64,000 nucleotides of DNA from an uncultured Eubacteriales bacterium (lineage in GTDB: Bacteria; Bacillota; Clostridia; Peptostreptococcales; Anaerovoracaceae). The stretch is from assembly GCA_900542565.1 (NCBI GenBank), contig UQOC01000004.1, forward strand, positions 7,722 through 71,721, written 5' to 3'. The notes below the pieces were generated by a model that saw only the letters and a list, made by a program, of their open reading frames with translations, was not told the DNA's origin and ran no database searches. The position numbers and the translations under genes are program-made. Below, piece after piece: positions 34,360 through 44,799 of the stretch (the first letter of the stretch is position 1; every line of letters starts with the position of its first letter).

Positions 34360-35679
34360 CTATTGGGCAATCTCGCCTGTCAGGCTGAAAGTATTGGCGC
34401 CGGTTATCCTGACATTCACCAGTTTACCTTCAAGCCCATCTCTGCCATGAAAATTGACAAGTTTGAAGCTGTCAGTCCGCCCTTCCCATGCGGAAGAACC
34501 ATTCCGGCTCCTGCCGTCCACCAGTACTTCCTTTACCGAACCGATATATCCTGCGTTCTTAGATGCCGCAGACTTGTTTATCACATCGACCAGACGGTTA
34601 AATCTGCTGTGTTTGATATCTTCCGGTATCTGATCCGGAGATTTGGCCGCAGGAGTACCCTCTCTCATGGAATATAAAAAAGTAAATGCCGAATCATAGC
34701 CGACTCTTTCTGCCAGATCCAGGGTATCCTCAAAATCCTTTTCAGTCTCTCCCGGAAAACCTACGATTATATCAGTTGAAATGGCTATGTCCGGTACAGC
34801 GTCCCTGAGCTTTTCAACCAGACTGAAATACCGTTTCCGGTCGTACTTTCTGTTCATGGCCTTGAGGACCGCATCCGAGCCGGACTGGACAGGCAAGTGT
34901 ATGTACTTGCATAACTTGTCGCAGTCCCTGAACGCTCCTATCAGCTTGTCGGACAGATCTTTTGGATGGCTTGTCATGAACCTGATCCTTTCAATGCCTT
35001 CTACTTCAGCCAGCATATAAATAAGATCGGTAAAGTCAGCTTCCTCGCCTTTATATGAATTTACATTCTGTCCCAGAAGCGTTATCTCTCTTACTCCATC
35101 GGCGGAAAGATGGTGTACTTCCCTCAGTATGTCCTGTGGTCTGCGGCTGCGCTCACGGCCTCTGGTATAGGGAACTATGCAGTAACTGCAAAAGTTATTG
35201 CATCCATACATTATATTTACAAAGCTTTTATGTCTGAACAGCCGTTCCGCCGGCAGGTTTTCTGTTATACCTCCGTCAGGCCATATGTCAAACTGTTTTT
35301 TCTTTTCAGTGTATAAATTTTCCAGCAGTTTAGGAAGCTCATGGAAATTATGGGTGCCGCACACAACATCCACCCAGGGGTATTTGGCCTTTAAGGTGTC
35401 TGTAATGTGCTGCTGCTGCATCATGCAGCCGCATACGCATACGGTAAAGTTTTCCTTTTCCTGTTCTTTCCTGTGCTTAAGCTGGCCCAGTGTGCCAAAA
35501 AAGCGCTTGTCAGCGTTTTCCCTGATACTGCAGGTATTGAAGATGACTATATCGGCTTCATCCCTTGAGGATGCCTGCACATATCCGTTTTCAATCAGCA
35601 GTCCTGCCATGATCTCAGAATCATGTTCATTCATCTGGCACCCGAAAGTTGTTATGTGAAATGTCCTGTTTTGCTTCAA
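34360..35679 (-). CDS. miaB: tRNA-2-methylthio-N6-isopentenyladenosine synthase MiaB
   Basis: Radical-SAM methylthiotransferase acting on A37 of tRNAs. The N-terminal UPF0004 domain has its three cluster Cys (FGCQMNEHD, NTCSIRENA, VCGCM), the radical-SAM motif is CNNFCSYC (about 154-161) and a TRAM domain ends the 439 residues. The start codon is TTG, overlapping the gpsA stop by four bases (TTGA), with GGAGG nine bases upstream inside gpsA. Confidence 0.96.
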   Translation of the reverse strand: MKQNRTFHITTFGCQMNEHDSEIMAGLLIENGYVQASSRDEADIVIFNTCSIRENADKRFFGTLGQLKHRKEQEKENFTVCVCGCMMQQQHITDTLKAKYPWVDVVCGTHNFHELPKLLENLYTEKKKQFDIWPDGGITENLPAERLFRHKSFVNIMYGCNNFCSYCIVPYTRGRERSRRPQDILREVHHLSADGVREITLLGQNVNSYKGEEADFTDLIYMLAEVEGIERIRFMTSHPKDLSDKLIGAFRDCDKLCKYIHLPVQSGSDAVLKAMNRKYDRKRYFSLVEKLRDAVPDIAISTDIIVGFPGETEKDFEDTLDLAERVGYDSAFTFLYSMREGTPAAKSPDQIPEDIKHSRFNRLVDVINKSAASKNAGYIGSVKEVLVDGRSRNGSSAWEGRTDSFKLVNFHGRDGLEGKLVNVRITGANTFSLTGEIAQ

Positions 35680-36689
35680 GCTCTGTATCCTCCAAACATC
35701 TCGTTTTTCATCTCTCTGCCCATAAGAGCATCAACTGCTTTTTCTGCAGTTATCTTGTCCCTGATGAGAGCGCATATATTTTCAGTTATGGGCATTTCAA
35801 TATTATATCTGTGTGCAAGAGCTTCCGCTGCTTCAGCAGTAGAAATTCCTTCCACCACCATGCCGACTTCTTCTATGGCCTTGTCAGCTTTTACTCCTTT
35901 TCCCAGCAACATACCGCATCTGCGGTTTCGAGAATGCATGCTGGTGCATGTGACGATCAAGTCTCCCAGTCCTGTTATTCCGGAAAATGTACTTTCATTG
36001 GCGCCCATAGCTTTACCCAGCCTGCACATTTCCGCAAGACCCCTTGTCATCATGGCCGCCTTTGCATTGTCACCAAATCCCATACCGTCAGAAATACCGG
36101 CGCCCAGTGCTATGATGTTTTTCAGCGCCCCGCCAAGTTCAACACCTGTTATATCGTCGTTGGTATATACACGGAACCTGTCAGTATTGAAGATTTCCTG
36201 TATCTTCCTGTCAGAGGTCTCGTCTTTGGATGCAACTGCTACGATGGTCGGAAGCTGGCGCGCCACCTCCTCGGCGTGGGAAGGACCTGACAATGTGACA
36301 TACGGAACTTCAGGAAGTATCTCTCCGGCGATTTCAGAAAGCCTCATAAGGCTTGTTTTTTCGATGCCCTTGGCTACATTTACCACTGTCATATCTGTAC
36401 TTATGTAAGGAGAAGCGGCAGAAAATACACTCCTGAAACTTTGAGCCGGTACAGCAAACAGCGCGATTTCCGCACCTTCCAATGCTTCCTTCATGCTGTA
36501 GGCTATCCTGATAGTTTCCGGCAATCTGACGCCGGGCAGATAATGAGGGTTTTCTCTTATCTCTTCCATAAGGGACATGAGAGATTTCTTTCTGCCCCAG
36601 AGGGAGACATCATGGCCCTTGTTCGTTAAGAGTATCGCAAGGGCAGTTCCAAAACTTCCTGCACCGATTATCCCGATCTTATTTTTCAT
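35676..36689 (-). CDS. gpsA: NAD(P)-dependent glycerol-3-phosphate dehydrogenase
   Basis: Makes sn-glycerol-3-phosphate from dihydroxyacetone phosphate for phospholipids. The Rossmann loop IGIIGAGSFGTALA is at the N-terminus, SGPSHAEEVA and the catalytic Lys in GGALKNIIALG follow, and NRRCG is near the end. The ATG at 36689 starts right at the Rossmann strand and overlaps the end of plsY by 11 bases. Its neighbour PlsY uses the product, so the operon order makes metabolic sense. Confidence 0.96.
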   Translation of the reverse strand: MKNKIGIIGAGSFGTALAILLTNKGHDVSLWGRKKSLMSLMEEIRENPHYLPGVRLPETIRIAYSMKEALEGAEIALFAVPAQSFRSVFSAASPYISTDMTVVNVAKGIEKTSLMRLSEIAGEILPEVPYVTLSGPSHAEEVARQLPTIVAVASKDETSDRKIQEIFNTDRFRVYTNDDITGVELGGALKNIIALGAGISDGMGFGDNAKAAMMTRGLAEMCRLGKAMGANESTFSGITGLGDLIVTCTSMHSRNRRCGMLLGKGVKADKAIEEVGMVVEGISTAEAAEALAHRYNIEMPITENICALIRDKITAEKAVDALMGREMKNEMFGGYRA

Positions 36690-37284
36690 TCTTTTCTTCT
36701 TTCTTGCTGAATAATTTAGGTTCTTCACCTTTTATGAGCCTCTTGATATTTGGTATATGCTTTATCAGTACGATAAAGGCCATCAGGCTTCCTATATAAA
36801 TAAAGTCACGCTCTATGAGCCAGCATATCAGCGGGAATGAAACTGCACCAAGCAATGAGCCGACCGACATGCGCTGGGACAGGAGAACTCCTGCAGCTAC
36901 CACGAACAATACCAGAAAAGCCATTAGCCAGTTTACGGCCAAAAGTGCGCCAAAGGCCGTAGCAACACCTTTGCCTCCTTTGAAGCTGTACAGGCACGGC
37001 CAGATGTGGCCGCAGAACACGGCAAGAGCACAGGCCATGGCTATCTCATCGTTGCCGAACCTGCTTCCCAGGTACACAGCCAAAACTCCTTTGCCTATGT
37101 CTATGACCAAAGTGATGACTGCGGCTTTTTTGCCTAGTACCCGAAGGGCATTGGTAGTGCCGGCATTGCCGCTGCCTTCTTTTTTGATGTCAACGCCTTT
37201 GAGCTTTCCGAGGATTATGGACGGAGAGATATTTCCGATGAAATATGCTGCGGCTACCCATATGACAAACTTAATGACATCCAT
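36679..37284 (-). CDS. plsY: Acyl-phosphate:glycerol-3-phosphate acyltransferase PlsY
   Basis: Membrane enzyme placing the first acyl chain on glycerol-3-phosphate, using acyl-phosphate made by PlsX. The loop motifs are clear: KEGSGNAGTTNALR (phosphate-binding region), SFKGGKGVATAFG and a late conserved KHIPNIKRL. Five hydrophobic segments in 201 residues. The last, Lys-rich codons double as the ribosome binding region of gpsA. Two bases separate it from the der stop. Confidence 0.95.
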   Translation of the reverse strand: MDVIKFVIWVAAAYFIGNISPSIILGKLKGVDIKKEGSGNAGTTNALRVLGKKAAVITLVIDIGKGVLAVYLGSRFGNDEIAMACALAVFCGHIWPCLYSFKGGKGVATAFGALLAVNWLMAFLVLFVVAAGVLLSQRMSVGSLLGAVSFPLICWLIERDFIYIGSLMAFIVLIKHIPNIKRLIKGEEPKLFSKKEEKNEK

Positions 37285-37286
37285 CC

Positions 37287-38612
37287 TTATTCCTCCTTTT
37301 CGCCTTTTTCTCTGAACACGAATTTTATGGAAGTCCCGTCAAAGCCGAACCCTTCCCTTATCTTATTTTCCAGATAACGGGCATATGAAAAATGCATAAG
37401 ATCCCTCTTGTTTATCTGGAAGCTGAAAAGAGGCGGCTTTACTCCTACCTGGGCAGCATAGTATATCTTGAGCCTCTTTCCCTTGTCCGACGGCGGCTGC
37501 TTCATCATGACCGCATCTGTGATAAGGCTGTTGAGCTGACCTGTAGGGACTCTCATGGCTCTGTTTTCCGCCACATACCTGACAGTCTCCATGACCTTGT
37601 TTATCCTCTGTTTTTCAATTACGGAAATAAAAATAACAGGAGCGTAGGACATGAACAGCAGTTCCGATTCCAGATTCTTTTTGTAATCCCGCATGGTGTT
37701 GGTCTCTTTGGTGATCAGGTCCCACTTGTTTACGGCCACTACTATGCCTTTGCCCGATTCATGAGCGATCCCGGCTATCTTCTTATCCTGTTCTGTCAGG
37801 CCCTCGGCTGCATCTATCATCAGCAGGCACACATCGCACCTTTCGATGGCTGCAACGGCTCTGACCACGCTGTATTTTTCTATATTTTCATTTACCTTGC
37901 TCCTGCGCCTTATGCCGGCGGTATCTATGAGCATGTATTTTTCTCCGTCTTTTTCAAAAGGCGTATCTATGGAATCTCTGGTCGTGCCGGCTATAGGAGA
38001 AACTATCACTCTGTTTTCTCCCAGCAGGCAGTTGACAAGAGAGGATTTTCCCACATTTGGCTTGCCTATTACTGCGATCTTGATGGTGTCCTCGTCCTCA
38101 GGTTCCATGTCCTTCGGAAAGCTTTCCACGATCTCATCCAGCACATCTCCAAAATTCAATTTGTTCACAGCAGATACTGCAATGGGTTCTCCAAGTCCAA
38201 GCTCGTAAAAGTCATAGAAATCTCCGGGAAGCTCCCATGGCTTGTCTACTTTGTTGACCACTAGGATGACCCTCTTTCCTGTGCGCATGAGCATCATGCC
38301 TACTTCCCTGTCGGCAGCAGTCAGGCCCTCTTTTCCATCAACTATAAAGAGGATCACATCGGCCATGTCCATGGCGATCTGAGCCTGCTGTCTCATCTGG
38401 GAAAGTATTATGTCATTGCTGCGCGGTTCAATGCCTCCCGTATCTATAAGGGCGAAAGGCACCGAATTCCATTCGGTCTCAGCATATATCCTGTCTCTGG
38501 TGACTCCGGGCGTATCTTCCACAATAGAAAGCCTCTGTCCGATTATATTATTGAAAAAAGTCGATTTACCAACATTCGGCCTGCCTACTATGGCTACTAC
38601 AGGCTTACTCAT
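37287..38612 (-). CDS. der: Ribosome-assembly GTPase Der (EngA)
   Basis: Two GTPase domains in tandem: GRPNVGKST (10-18), DTPGVTRDR, DTGG and NKVD in the first; GKPNVGKSS, DTAGIRRR and NKWD in the second, followed by the KH-like domain. It is needed for 50S subunit maturation. Its 441 residues match the family. It overlaps the end of ftsY by eight bases. Confidence 0.97.
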   Translation of the reverse strand: MSKPVVAIVGRPNVGKSTFFNNIIGQRLSIVEDTPGVTRDRIYAETEWNSVPFALIDTGGIEPRSNDIILSQMRQQAQIAMDMADVILFIVDGKEGLTAADREVGMMLMRTGKRVILVVNKVDKPWELPGDFYDFYELGLGEPIAVSAVNKLNFGDVLDEIVESFPKDMEPEDEDTIKIAVIGKPNVGKSSLVNCLLGENRVIVSPIAGTTRDSIDTPFEKDGEKYMLIDTAGIRRRSKVNENIEKYSVVRAVAAIERCDVCLLMIDAAEGLTEQDKKIAGIAHESGKGIVVAVNKWDLITKETNTMRDYKKNLESELLFMSYAPVIFISVIEKQRINKVMETVRYVAENRAMRVPTGQLNSLITDAVMMKQPPSDKGKRLKIYYAAQVGVKPPLFSFQINKRDLMHFSYARYLENKIREGFGFDGTSIKFVFREKGEKEE

Positions 38613-39504
38613 CGAAAATTCCTCCTATAAATTCTTCCGGCACAAAGGCCTTCAGGTCATCTATGCCTTCTCCCACGCCTATGAATTTGATAGGCATGTC
38701 GAATTCGTCAGCGATGGTCACCGCTATACCCCCTTTGGCTGTGCCGTCAAGTTTGGTTATCACTATCCCGGTTATGTCGGTCACCTGGCTGAATTCCTGG
38801 GCCTGAGAAACGGCATTCTTGCCAGTAGTGGCGTCCAGCACAAGCAAGGTCTCCCTGGCCGCATCAGGATATTCCCTTTCTATGACACGGTTCATCTTTT
38901 CCAGTTCAGCCATCAGGTTCTTTTTATTTTGCAGGCGGCCTGCCGTATCGCAGATAAGGACATCAGCCTTTCTGGCTTTTGCCGACTGGATAGCATCATA
39001 TATGACGGCCGACGGATCGGCGCCTTCCCCGTGCTTAATGACACTGACACCGTTTCTCTGCCCCCAGATGGAAAGCTGCTCTGCGGCGGCGGCTCTGAAA
39101 GTATCGGCGGCCGCAAGCATGACGGTCTTTCCTTCTTGTTTGAACCTGTGAGCCAGTTTTCCTATGGTGGTAGTCTTTCCTCCGCCGTTGACGCCGATGA
39201 CCAGTATTATCAGCGGTGTCTCGCCGGAAATCAGGTTCCGTTCGCCCTTGTCAACCAGCCGGGTCATTATCCCTTTGAGGGCTGTCTTTACGCCTTCCGG
39301 CTGTGTTATATACTGATTTTTGACTGTATCTCTCAGTTCTTCCATGATATTCATGGTGGTCTCCATGCCGATGTCAGAGGTTATGAGTATTTCCTCCAGC
39401 TCATCCATCAGCTCTTCATCCACTTCGGCCCTTGCCATTATCACATCGCTTATCCTCTCGGACAGACGGCCGAAAAAAGATTTTTTTTCCTTAAAAAGCG
39501 ACAT
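38605..39504 (-). CDS. ftsY: Signal recognition particle receptor FtsY
   Basis: SRP-receptor GTPase for co-translational membrane targeting. The NG domain is complete: GVNGGGKTTTIGKLAH, DTFRAAAAEQL, DTAGRLQNK and TKLDGTAKGG. There is no long acidic A domain in front, so at 299 residues it is the short version common in Firmicutes. It follows smc after 45 bases; smc-ftsY is a conserved pair. Confidence 0.97.
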   Translation of the reverse strand: MSLFKEKKSFFGRLSERISDVIMARAEVDEELMDELEEILITSDIGMETTMNIMEELRDTVKNQYITQPEGVKTALKGIMTRLVDKGERNLISGETPLIILVIGVNGGGKTTTIGKLAHRFKQEGKTVMLAAADTFRAAAAEQLSIWGQRNGVSVIKHGEGADPSAVIYDAIQSAKARKADVLICDTAGRLQNKKNLMAELEKMNRVIEREYPDAARETLLVLDATTGKNAVSQAQEFSQVTDITGIVITKLDGTAKGGIAVTIADEFDMPIKFIGVGEGIDDLKAFVPEEFIGGIFDE

Positions 39505-39549
39505 ATATCCCCCTTTCTGTCCATCCCATTCGGGAGCCGCATATCAAGC

Positions 39550-42500
39550 TCACAGTTCAAAATCATCTCCCATTCTCAGGGATATCACTTTTGAGATCCC
39601 CTGCTCAGGCATTGTCACACCGTAAAGAACATCGGCATGCTCCATCGTAGCTTTCTGGTGGGTAACGATGGCAAACTGTATATCTTTAAAGTTGCGCAGA
39701 TATTTTCCGAACCTGTCGATATTGTTGTCATCCAATGCCGCCTCGACCTCGTCAAGTATGCAGAAAGGCGTAGGTCTTGTCTTGAGCACTGCGAACATCA
39801 GCGCTATGGCGGTCATGGTCTTTTCGCCGCCGGACATCAGATTGATATTCTGCAGCTTCTTTCCGGGCGGCTGTGCGATTATCTCAATGCCTGACGACAG
39901 TGGATCCTCCTCGTTGTCCAGTCTCAGCTCCGCATGGCCTCCGCCGAAAAGCTGCTTAAATATCGCTTCAAAATTTATCACTACCTGATCAAAATTGCTT
40001 TTGAATTTGGTCTTTATGGTCTTTTCCATGTCATCCACAATGACCTGAAGCTGATCCATGGCCTCGGTAATGTCTTTTCTCTGTTCTGTGAGGAACTGGT
40101 ACCTTTCGCTTACCTGGGCATATTCTTTGATCGCACCCACATTTACATCGCCCAGTTCTTTTATGCGTTCCCTTATTTCCCTGCTCTCTTTCTGGGCTGA
40201 CGACATGACGAAATCCTCTTTTCGCATCTCAAGCGCCTGCAGATAGGTTATCTCAAAGTCCTCCCAGAGCCGTTCCTTGAGGGTGTCCAGCTGTGTCTCA
40301 TTTTTTGCCAGCCTGATCTCCTGGCGGTATTTCTGGTCCTGATAATCGTTAAGCTGCCGGCGCAGTTCTTCCTGCTCTGCTTCAAGCTTCTCATTGGCAG
40401 CGGAAATGGCAGATTTTTCTTCAGTTACCCTGGAAATGTATTCTGTAAGCTCGTCTCTTTCTTTGGATTTTGCAGTTACCTTATCTTCCAGGCCTGCCGA
40501 ACCTGATGTTATGTCATTTCTTTCATTGACATATGCTTCAAGCAGGTTTTCCTTTTCTCCGATCTGGATGTCCAGCTCTTTTATGCTGTCCTCTACCCGT
40601 CTGAGAAGGCTTAGTATGTTATCACGCTCGCTGTCTTGTCTGTTCTTTTCTATCCTGGCAGCGGTGATCTCTTCTGCGGCTTTGTCGGCTTCAGCCTTGG
40701 TTTTTTCATATGCTTCCATCAGCCGTCCGGCTTCTGCTTTGGCTTCATCGGCTTCTTTGTCACAAAGATCTGCCTCGTCATAAAGCTGTTTTTCCATTGC
40801 GGACGCTTTCTCAAGATCTTTTTCTATATTGACAAGCTGTTCTCTCTGTTTTTGGGCGCTGTCTTCTGTTTCACGAGCCGCAGCGCCTGCCGCCTGTATC
40901 TTTACGGCAAGCTGGCTTGCGGTCATCTTAAGATCGTCCGCTGCTGCTTCTTTTTCTTTTATTGAATGAACCAGCTGCTCAAGGTCTGCCTTGTGATCTT
41001 TCAGCCTCTTTTCTGCCTCTGCCGCATGGGCTTTCAGATCCTCTATCCTTGACGCCAGCATATTTATTTCTTTTTTTCTTTCCAGCAGGTTTGCAGTGTT
41101 ATTTTTGTATCTGCCTCCTGTCATTGCTCCGCTGGCGTTGACCACTTCCCCTTCAAGGGTGACAAAGCGTACACCGCTGCCGGTTTTCTTGGAAAGGGAT
41201 ACGGCATCATCCATAGTTCCTACCACAGCAACCCTTCCGAGAAGATAAGTAAATATGTCTCCATATCGTTTATCGAATTTTATAAGGTCACACGCAAGGC
41301 CTTTCATTCCTTCTGCGTTCCTGACATTTTCAGGCAGAGACGCCCTGACTGCCTTTATGGATTCTACAGGCAGGAAAGTCAGCCTTCCGGCCTTATTTTC
41401 TTTCAGTGCTCTGATGGCAGCTTTTGCATCGTCATCCTTTTCACATACTATGTTCTGTATCGAAGCTCCCATGGCGGTTTCGATGGCTGTTTCAAGGCCT
41501 GACGGCACAGTCATCAGATCGGCGGTTACGCCTTTTATGCCTTTCATGCCTCTTTTCATTATGAACCTGACTGCCCCGCTGTATCCTTCATAGTTGTTTT
41601 CCATTTCCTCAATGGTCTTCATGCGGGCAGTGTCCCTGCTTTCCTGTATGCTCAGGTGGCTGATCTGCCTTTCGTTCTCTCTTATACCTTCTTCTGTCTT
41701 TTGTCTTTCTGCACGCAGTTTATGCAGTTGGCCTGCAAGTTCCTCAGCCGATTTGTCGCAGGCTGCCTTCTCCTCACTGAGCCGCTGGATGTCTGCCGTA
41801 CTGTCGGCTTTAGCCTGTTCAAAGCGGGCCTGTTCACCCGCTATCTGTTCCCTTCTCTGCTCAAGAGATGCTTTGTAGCTTTCCATGCTCCTGGCCTCTG
41901 ATCTTTTGGCCGCACTGCGGTTATAGAGGGTATACATGGAATTTCTGTTTTCATCTATCCTTTCTGTCAGCTGTGAAACCTCTGCGTTTATCTGGGCTGC
42001 GGCAGTGATCTTTTCCTGCAGGAGGAGTTCTGTTCTGTTCAGCTTTATTGCCGCCTCTTTGTCCCGTTCCCTGAGTTCACCGGCAGAATGGTCCTCCCGG
42101 AGCTTCCTTTCTTTAAAGGCTTCGATTTCTTCTTCTGTTCTCTGAAGATCTTTGGCAAGTGCGCCGAGTCTTTCATTGTCAACACGGCTCTTTCCTGTCA
42201 AGTCGCTTATTTCTTCAACGGTCTGAAGAAGTTTATCTCTTGCCTGGCTTCCAAGTTTGTCCAGATCATCGGCCTTCTGGCGGTTGCTGTTTACAGAGCT
42301 GTCTATCTGGGCTTTTTTTGCAGATAGTTCTCCTATTTTGCCGCTGACATCATCTATATCATGACGGGCAGCATTGCTGGAGCTTTCAAGTTTTTCTACG
42401 CTCCTGAGAGTTATGTTTATCTCCAGTTCTCTTGAACGGTCCCGGAGTTTGAGATATTCCTGGGCTTTCTGGCTGTCCTCCCTGAGACCGCCGATCCGGC

Positions 42501-43098
42501 TTTCTATTTCTCCTATTATATCGTTTACTCTTTCAAGATTGGCTGATGCAGATGAAAGTTTACGCTCAGACTCAGCCTTTTTGCTTTTGTACATGACAAC
42601 GCCGGCGGCCTCTTCGAATATTTCCCTCCTGCTTTCAGGCTTGCTGCTCACGATATCCGCTATACGGCCCTGACCTATGATTGAGTAGCCTTCAACACCT
42701 ATGCCGGTGTCCATTATCAGCTCTCTTATATCTTTAAGACGGCACTGGTTGTTGTTGATAAGGTACTCGCTTTCTCCTGACCTGTACATGCGCCTTGTTA
42801 TGGCCACCTCATTGTAATCTATTGGCAGGATCCCTGCCGTGTTATCTATGACAAGAGTAACTTCAGCCATGCCTCTGGATTTGCGGCTGGCTGTGCCTGC
42901 AAAGATGACTTCCTCCATCTTGCCTCCCCTGAGCATTTTAGGGCTCTGTTCCCCAAGTACCCAGCGTATGGCGTCACTGATATTGCTCTTTCCGCTGCCG
43001 TTGGGCCCGACTATGCATGTGACTCCCTCATGGAATTCTATGACGGCAGGCTCGGCAAAGGATTTGAACCCGTGCATCTCCAGTCTTTTAAAGTACAT
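39550..43098 (-). CDS. smc: Chromosome condensation ATPase SMC
   Basis: Condensin ATPase of 1182 residues. The N-terminal ATP loop is CIVGPNGSGKSN (about 30-41), then a long coiled coil, the hinge around 515-640 (MKRGMKGIKGVTADLM, GRVAVVGTMDDA), the returning coil, and the C-terminal signature LMSGGEKTMTAIALMF with Walker B FCILDEVEAALDDNN. It works with ScpA/ScpB to organise origins. Start and rnc stop overlap by one base (TAATG). Confidence 0.98.
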   Translation of the reverse strand: MYFKRLEMHGFKSFAEPAVIEFHEGVTCIVGPNGSGKSNISDAIRWVLGEQSPKMLRGGKMEEVIFAGTASRKSRGMAEVTLVIDNTAGILPIDYNEVAITRRMYRSGESEYLINNNQCRLKDIRELIMDTGIGVEGYSIIGQGRIADIVSSKPESRREIFEEAAGVVMYKSKKAESERKLSSASANLERVNDIIGEIESRIGGLREDSQKAQEYLKLRDRSRELEINITLRSVEKLESSSNAARHDIDDVSGKIGELSAKKAQIDSSVNSNRQKADDLDKLGSQARDKLLQTVEEISDLTGKSRVDNERLGALAKDLQRTEEEIEAFKERKLREDHSAGELRERDKEAAIKLNRTELLLQEKITAAAQINAEVSQLTERIDENRNSMYTLYNRSAAKRSEARSMESYKASLEQRREQIAGEQARFEQAKADSTADIQRLSEEKAACDKSAEELAGQLHKLRAERQKTEEGIRENERQISHLSIQESRDTARMKTIEEMENNYEGYSGAVRFIMKRGMKGIKGVTADLMTVPSGLETAIETAMGASIQNIVCEKDDDAKAAIRALKENKAGRLTFLPVESIKAVRASLPENVRNAEGMKGLACDLIKFDKRYGDIFTYLLGRVAVVGTMDDAVSLSKKTGSGVRFVTLEGEVVNASGAMTGGRYKNNTANLLERKKEINMLASRIEDLKAHAAEAEKRLKDHKADLEQLVHSIKEKEAAADDLKMTASQLAVKIQAAGAAARETEDSAQKQREQLVNIEKDLEKASAMEKQLYDEADLCDKEADEAKAEAGRLMEAYEKTKAEADKAAEEITAARIEKNRQDSERDNILSLLRRVEDSIKELDIQIGEKENLLEAYVNERNDITSGSAGLEDKVTAKSKERDELTEYISRVTEEKSAISAANEKLEAEQEELRRQLNDYQDQKYRQEIRLAKNETQLDTLKERLWEDFEITYLQALEMRKEDFVMSSAQKESREIRERIKELGDVNVGAIKEYAQVSERYQFLTEQRKDITEAMDQLQVIVDDMEKTIKTKFKSNFDQVVINFEAIFKQLFGGGHAELRLDNEEDPLSSGIEIIAQPPGKKLQNINLMSGGEKTMTAIALMFAVLKTRPTPFCILDEVEAALDDNNIDRFGKYLRNFKDIQFAIVTHQKATMEHADVLYGVTMPEQGISKVISLRMGDDFEL

Positions 43099-43793
43099 TA
43101 CTTTTCGCTCCTCTTTAAAGTATCAAGGGCGGCTTTGGCGGCATTCTGCTCCGCTTCTTTTTTGCTTTTGCCGCTGCCCTCTCCTAAAACTTTACCGTCA
43201 CACGAAAGATGTACAAAAAAAGTCTTGTCGTGGTCTGGTCCTTCTTCCCTGTCAATCTCGTATGAGATGATACGGCTGCGTCCTCTTTTTTGCAGCACCT
43301 CCTGGATCTCAGACTTGTAGTCTGAAAAAAGCTTCCCCTGGACAGCCGCTTCAATGGTCTCTGCAAATGTACGCAGCACAAAATCCCTTGTCCGGTGATA
43401 CCCGCCGTCAAGGTAAAGAGCCCCTATGACTGCTTCCATGGCGTCTGCCAGTGTGGAAGTTCTTTCTCTGCCTCCAGTCACCTCTTCGCCGTGTCCCATT
43501 AAGATATACTTTCCCATTTCTATCTTTCTTGCGGCTGCGGCAAGGGACTCCTCGCATACTATGCTGGCTCTAGTTTTGGTCAGCTGTCCTTCTGAACTTT
43601 TCTCCATTTTCTGAAAGAGTTCAGCGCTGACTATCGCATCAAAGAAAGCGTCTCCAAGAAATTCCAGCCTTTCATTGTCCTGATGCTTAGTATTCTTTTC
43701 TCTGTTATATGAGCTGTGGGTAAGGGCTCTCTCAAGCAGTCTCTTGTTCCTGAAACAGTATCCTATCATCTGCTCAAATTCGTTAATACTCAC
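43098..43793 (-). CDS. rnc: Ribonuclease III
   Basis: Cleaves double-stranded RNA in rRNA processing and decay. The signature NERLEFLGDAFFDAIVS (about 40-56) carries the acidic metal ligands, a second acidic site follows in LADAMEAVIGALYLDGG, and a dsRNA-binding domain ends the protein (DYKSEIQEVLQKRG ... GSGKSKKEAEQNAAKAAL). 231 residues, normal length. It overlaps plsX upstream by 11 bases and smc downstream by one. Confidence 0.97.
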   Translation of the reverse strand: MSINEFEQMIGYCFRNKRLLERALTHSSYNREKNTKHQDNERLEFLGDAFFDAIVSAELFQKMEKSSEGQLTKTRASIVCEESLAAAARKIEMGKYILMGHGEEVTGGRERTSTLADAMEAVIGALYLDGGYHRTRDFVLRTFAETIEAAVQGKLFSDYKSEIQEVLQKRGRSRIISYEIDREEGPDHDKTFFVHLSCDGKVLGEGSGKSKKEAEQNAAKAALDTLKRSEK

Positions 43794-44799
43794 TTAATGT
43801 TATCTCCTCGATCTCCAATACAGAATTTTGGATCTTATCTACAACATGCTCGCTGACATATGGTATTCCTTTGAGTATAGTATTCTTTACGGCATTGGCA
43901 TTGGAGGATCCATGCATCTTTACAATAGGCCCTCTTACTCCCAGGATCGGCGCTCCGCCGTATTCTGAATAGTCAAATTCTTTTTTCAGTCCTTTGATCT
44001 TGTCAAGTAAAAGCGCTGCTCCCAGTTTGGCTTTCACACCGTCTGTAAATCTCTGCTTGATGACCTGAAGGATATTCCATGCCAGACCTTCGGTAAGTTT
44101 CAAGAGGACATTTCCGGTAAATCCATCTGTGACGATAACATCACATGCTCCCTTTGGTACTTCTCTAGCCTCAACATTGCCTGTAAAGTTCAGATGACTC
44201 TGTTCAAGCAGGTCATATGCTGCTTTTGTCAGGGTAGAGCCTTTGGCCGCTTCGGCTCCGATGTTCACAAGGCCCACCCGCGGCTGTTCTCTTCCCAGGA
44301 CTTTTTCCATATAAATGCTTCCCATCATTCCGAATTCCAGCAGATTATTTGGCTTGCAGTCTGCATTTGCTCCGGCATCCACCAGAAGAGACGGTATGCC
44401 GCCTATTATAGGATAAATTGATGCCAAAGCAGGCCTGTCGATCCCCTGTATCCTTCCCAGTATGAAAAGGCCTCCCGCCAGCAGGGCTCCTGTGGAACCG
44501 GCAGAAATAAAGATATCTCCCTCGCCATGTTTGACCATATTTATCCCCCTGACGATAGATGAATCTTTTTTTGATCTTACAGCCCTTACGGGGGCCTCAT
44601 CATTGGATATGATCTCTGTTGCATTTATGACTGATATCTTATCTGCATCATATCTGTGATTATCCAATTCTGCTCTTATTTTTTCTTCCTGTCCTATTAT
44701 AAGGATCTGGTGTTCAATTTCTCTTGAAGCAAGAACTGCTCCCTCTACTATGGCCTCCGGCGCATTGTCTCCGCCCATGCCGTCGAGAATTATCTTCAT
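43783..44799 (-). CDS. plsX: Phosphate acyltransferase PlsX
   Basis: Converts acyl-ACP to acyl-phosphate for PlsY. Motifs: DGMGGDNAPEAIVEGA at the start, ISAGSTGALLAGG and GFTGNVLLKL. The ATG at 44799 has AGGAGG six bases upstream; a longer frame to 44823 is less likely. 338 residues. It heads the operon plsX-rnc-smc-ftsY-der-plsY-gpsA-miaB. The often adjacent DUF177-rpmF genes are absent upstream. Confidence 0.95.
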   Translation of the reverse strand: MKIILDGMGGDNAPEAIVEGAVLASREIEHQILIIGQEEKIRAELDNHRYDADKISVINATEIISNDEAPVRAVRSKKDSSIVRGINMVKHGEGDIFISAGSTGALLAGGLFILGRIQGIDRPALASIYPIIGGIPSLLVDAGANADCKPNNLLEFGMMGSIYMEKVLGREQPRVGLVNIGAEAAKGSTLTKAAYDLLEQSHLNFTGNVEAREVPKGACDVIVTDGFTGNVLLKLTEGLAWNILQVIKQRFTDGVKAKLGAALLLDKIKGLKKEFDYSEYGGAPILGVRGPIVKMHGSSNANAVKNTILKGIPYVSEHVVDKIQNSVLEIEEITLSEY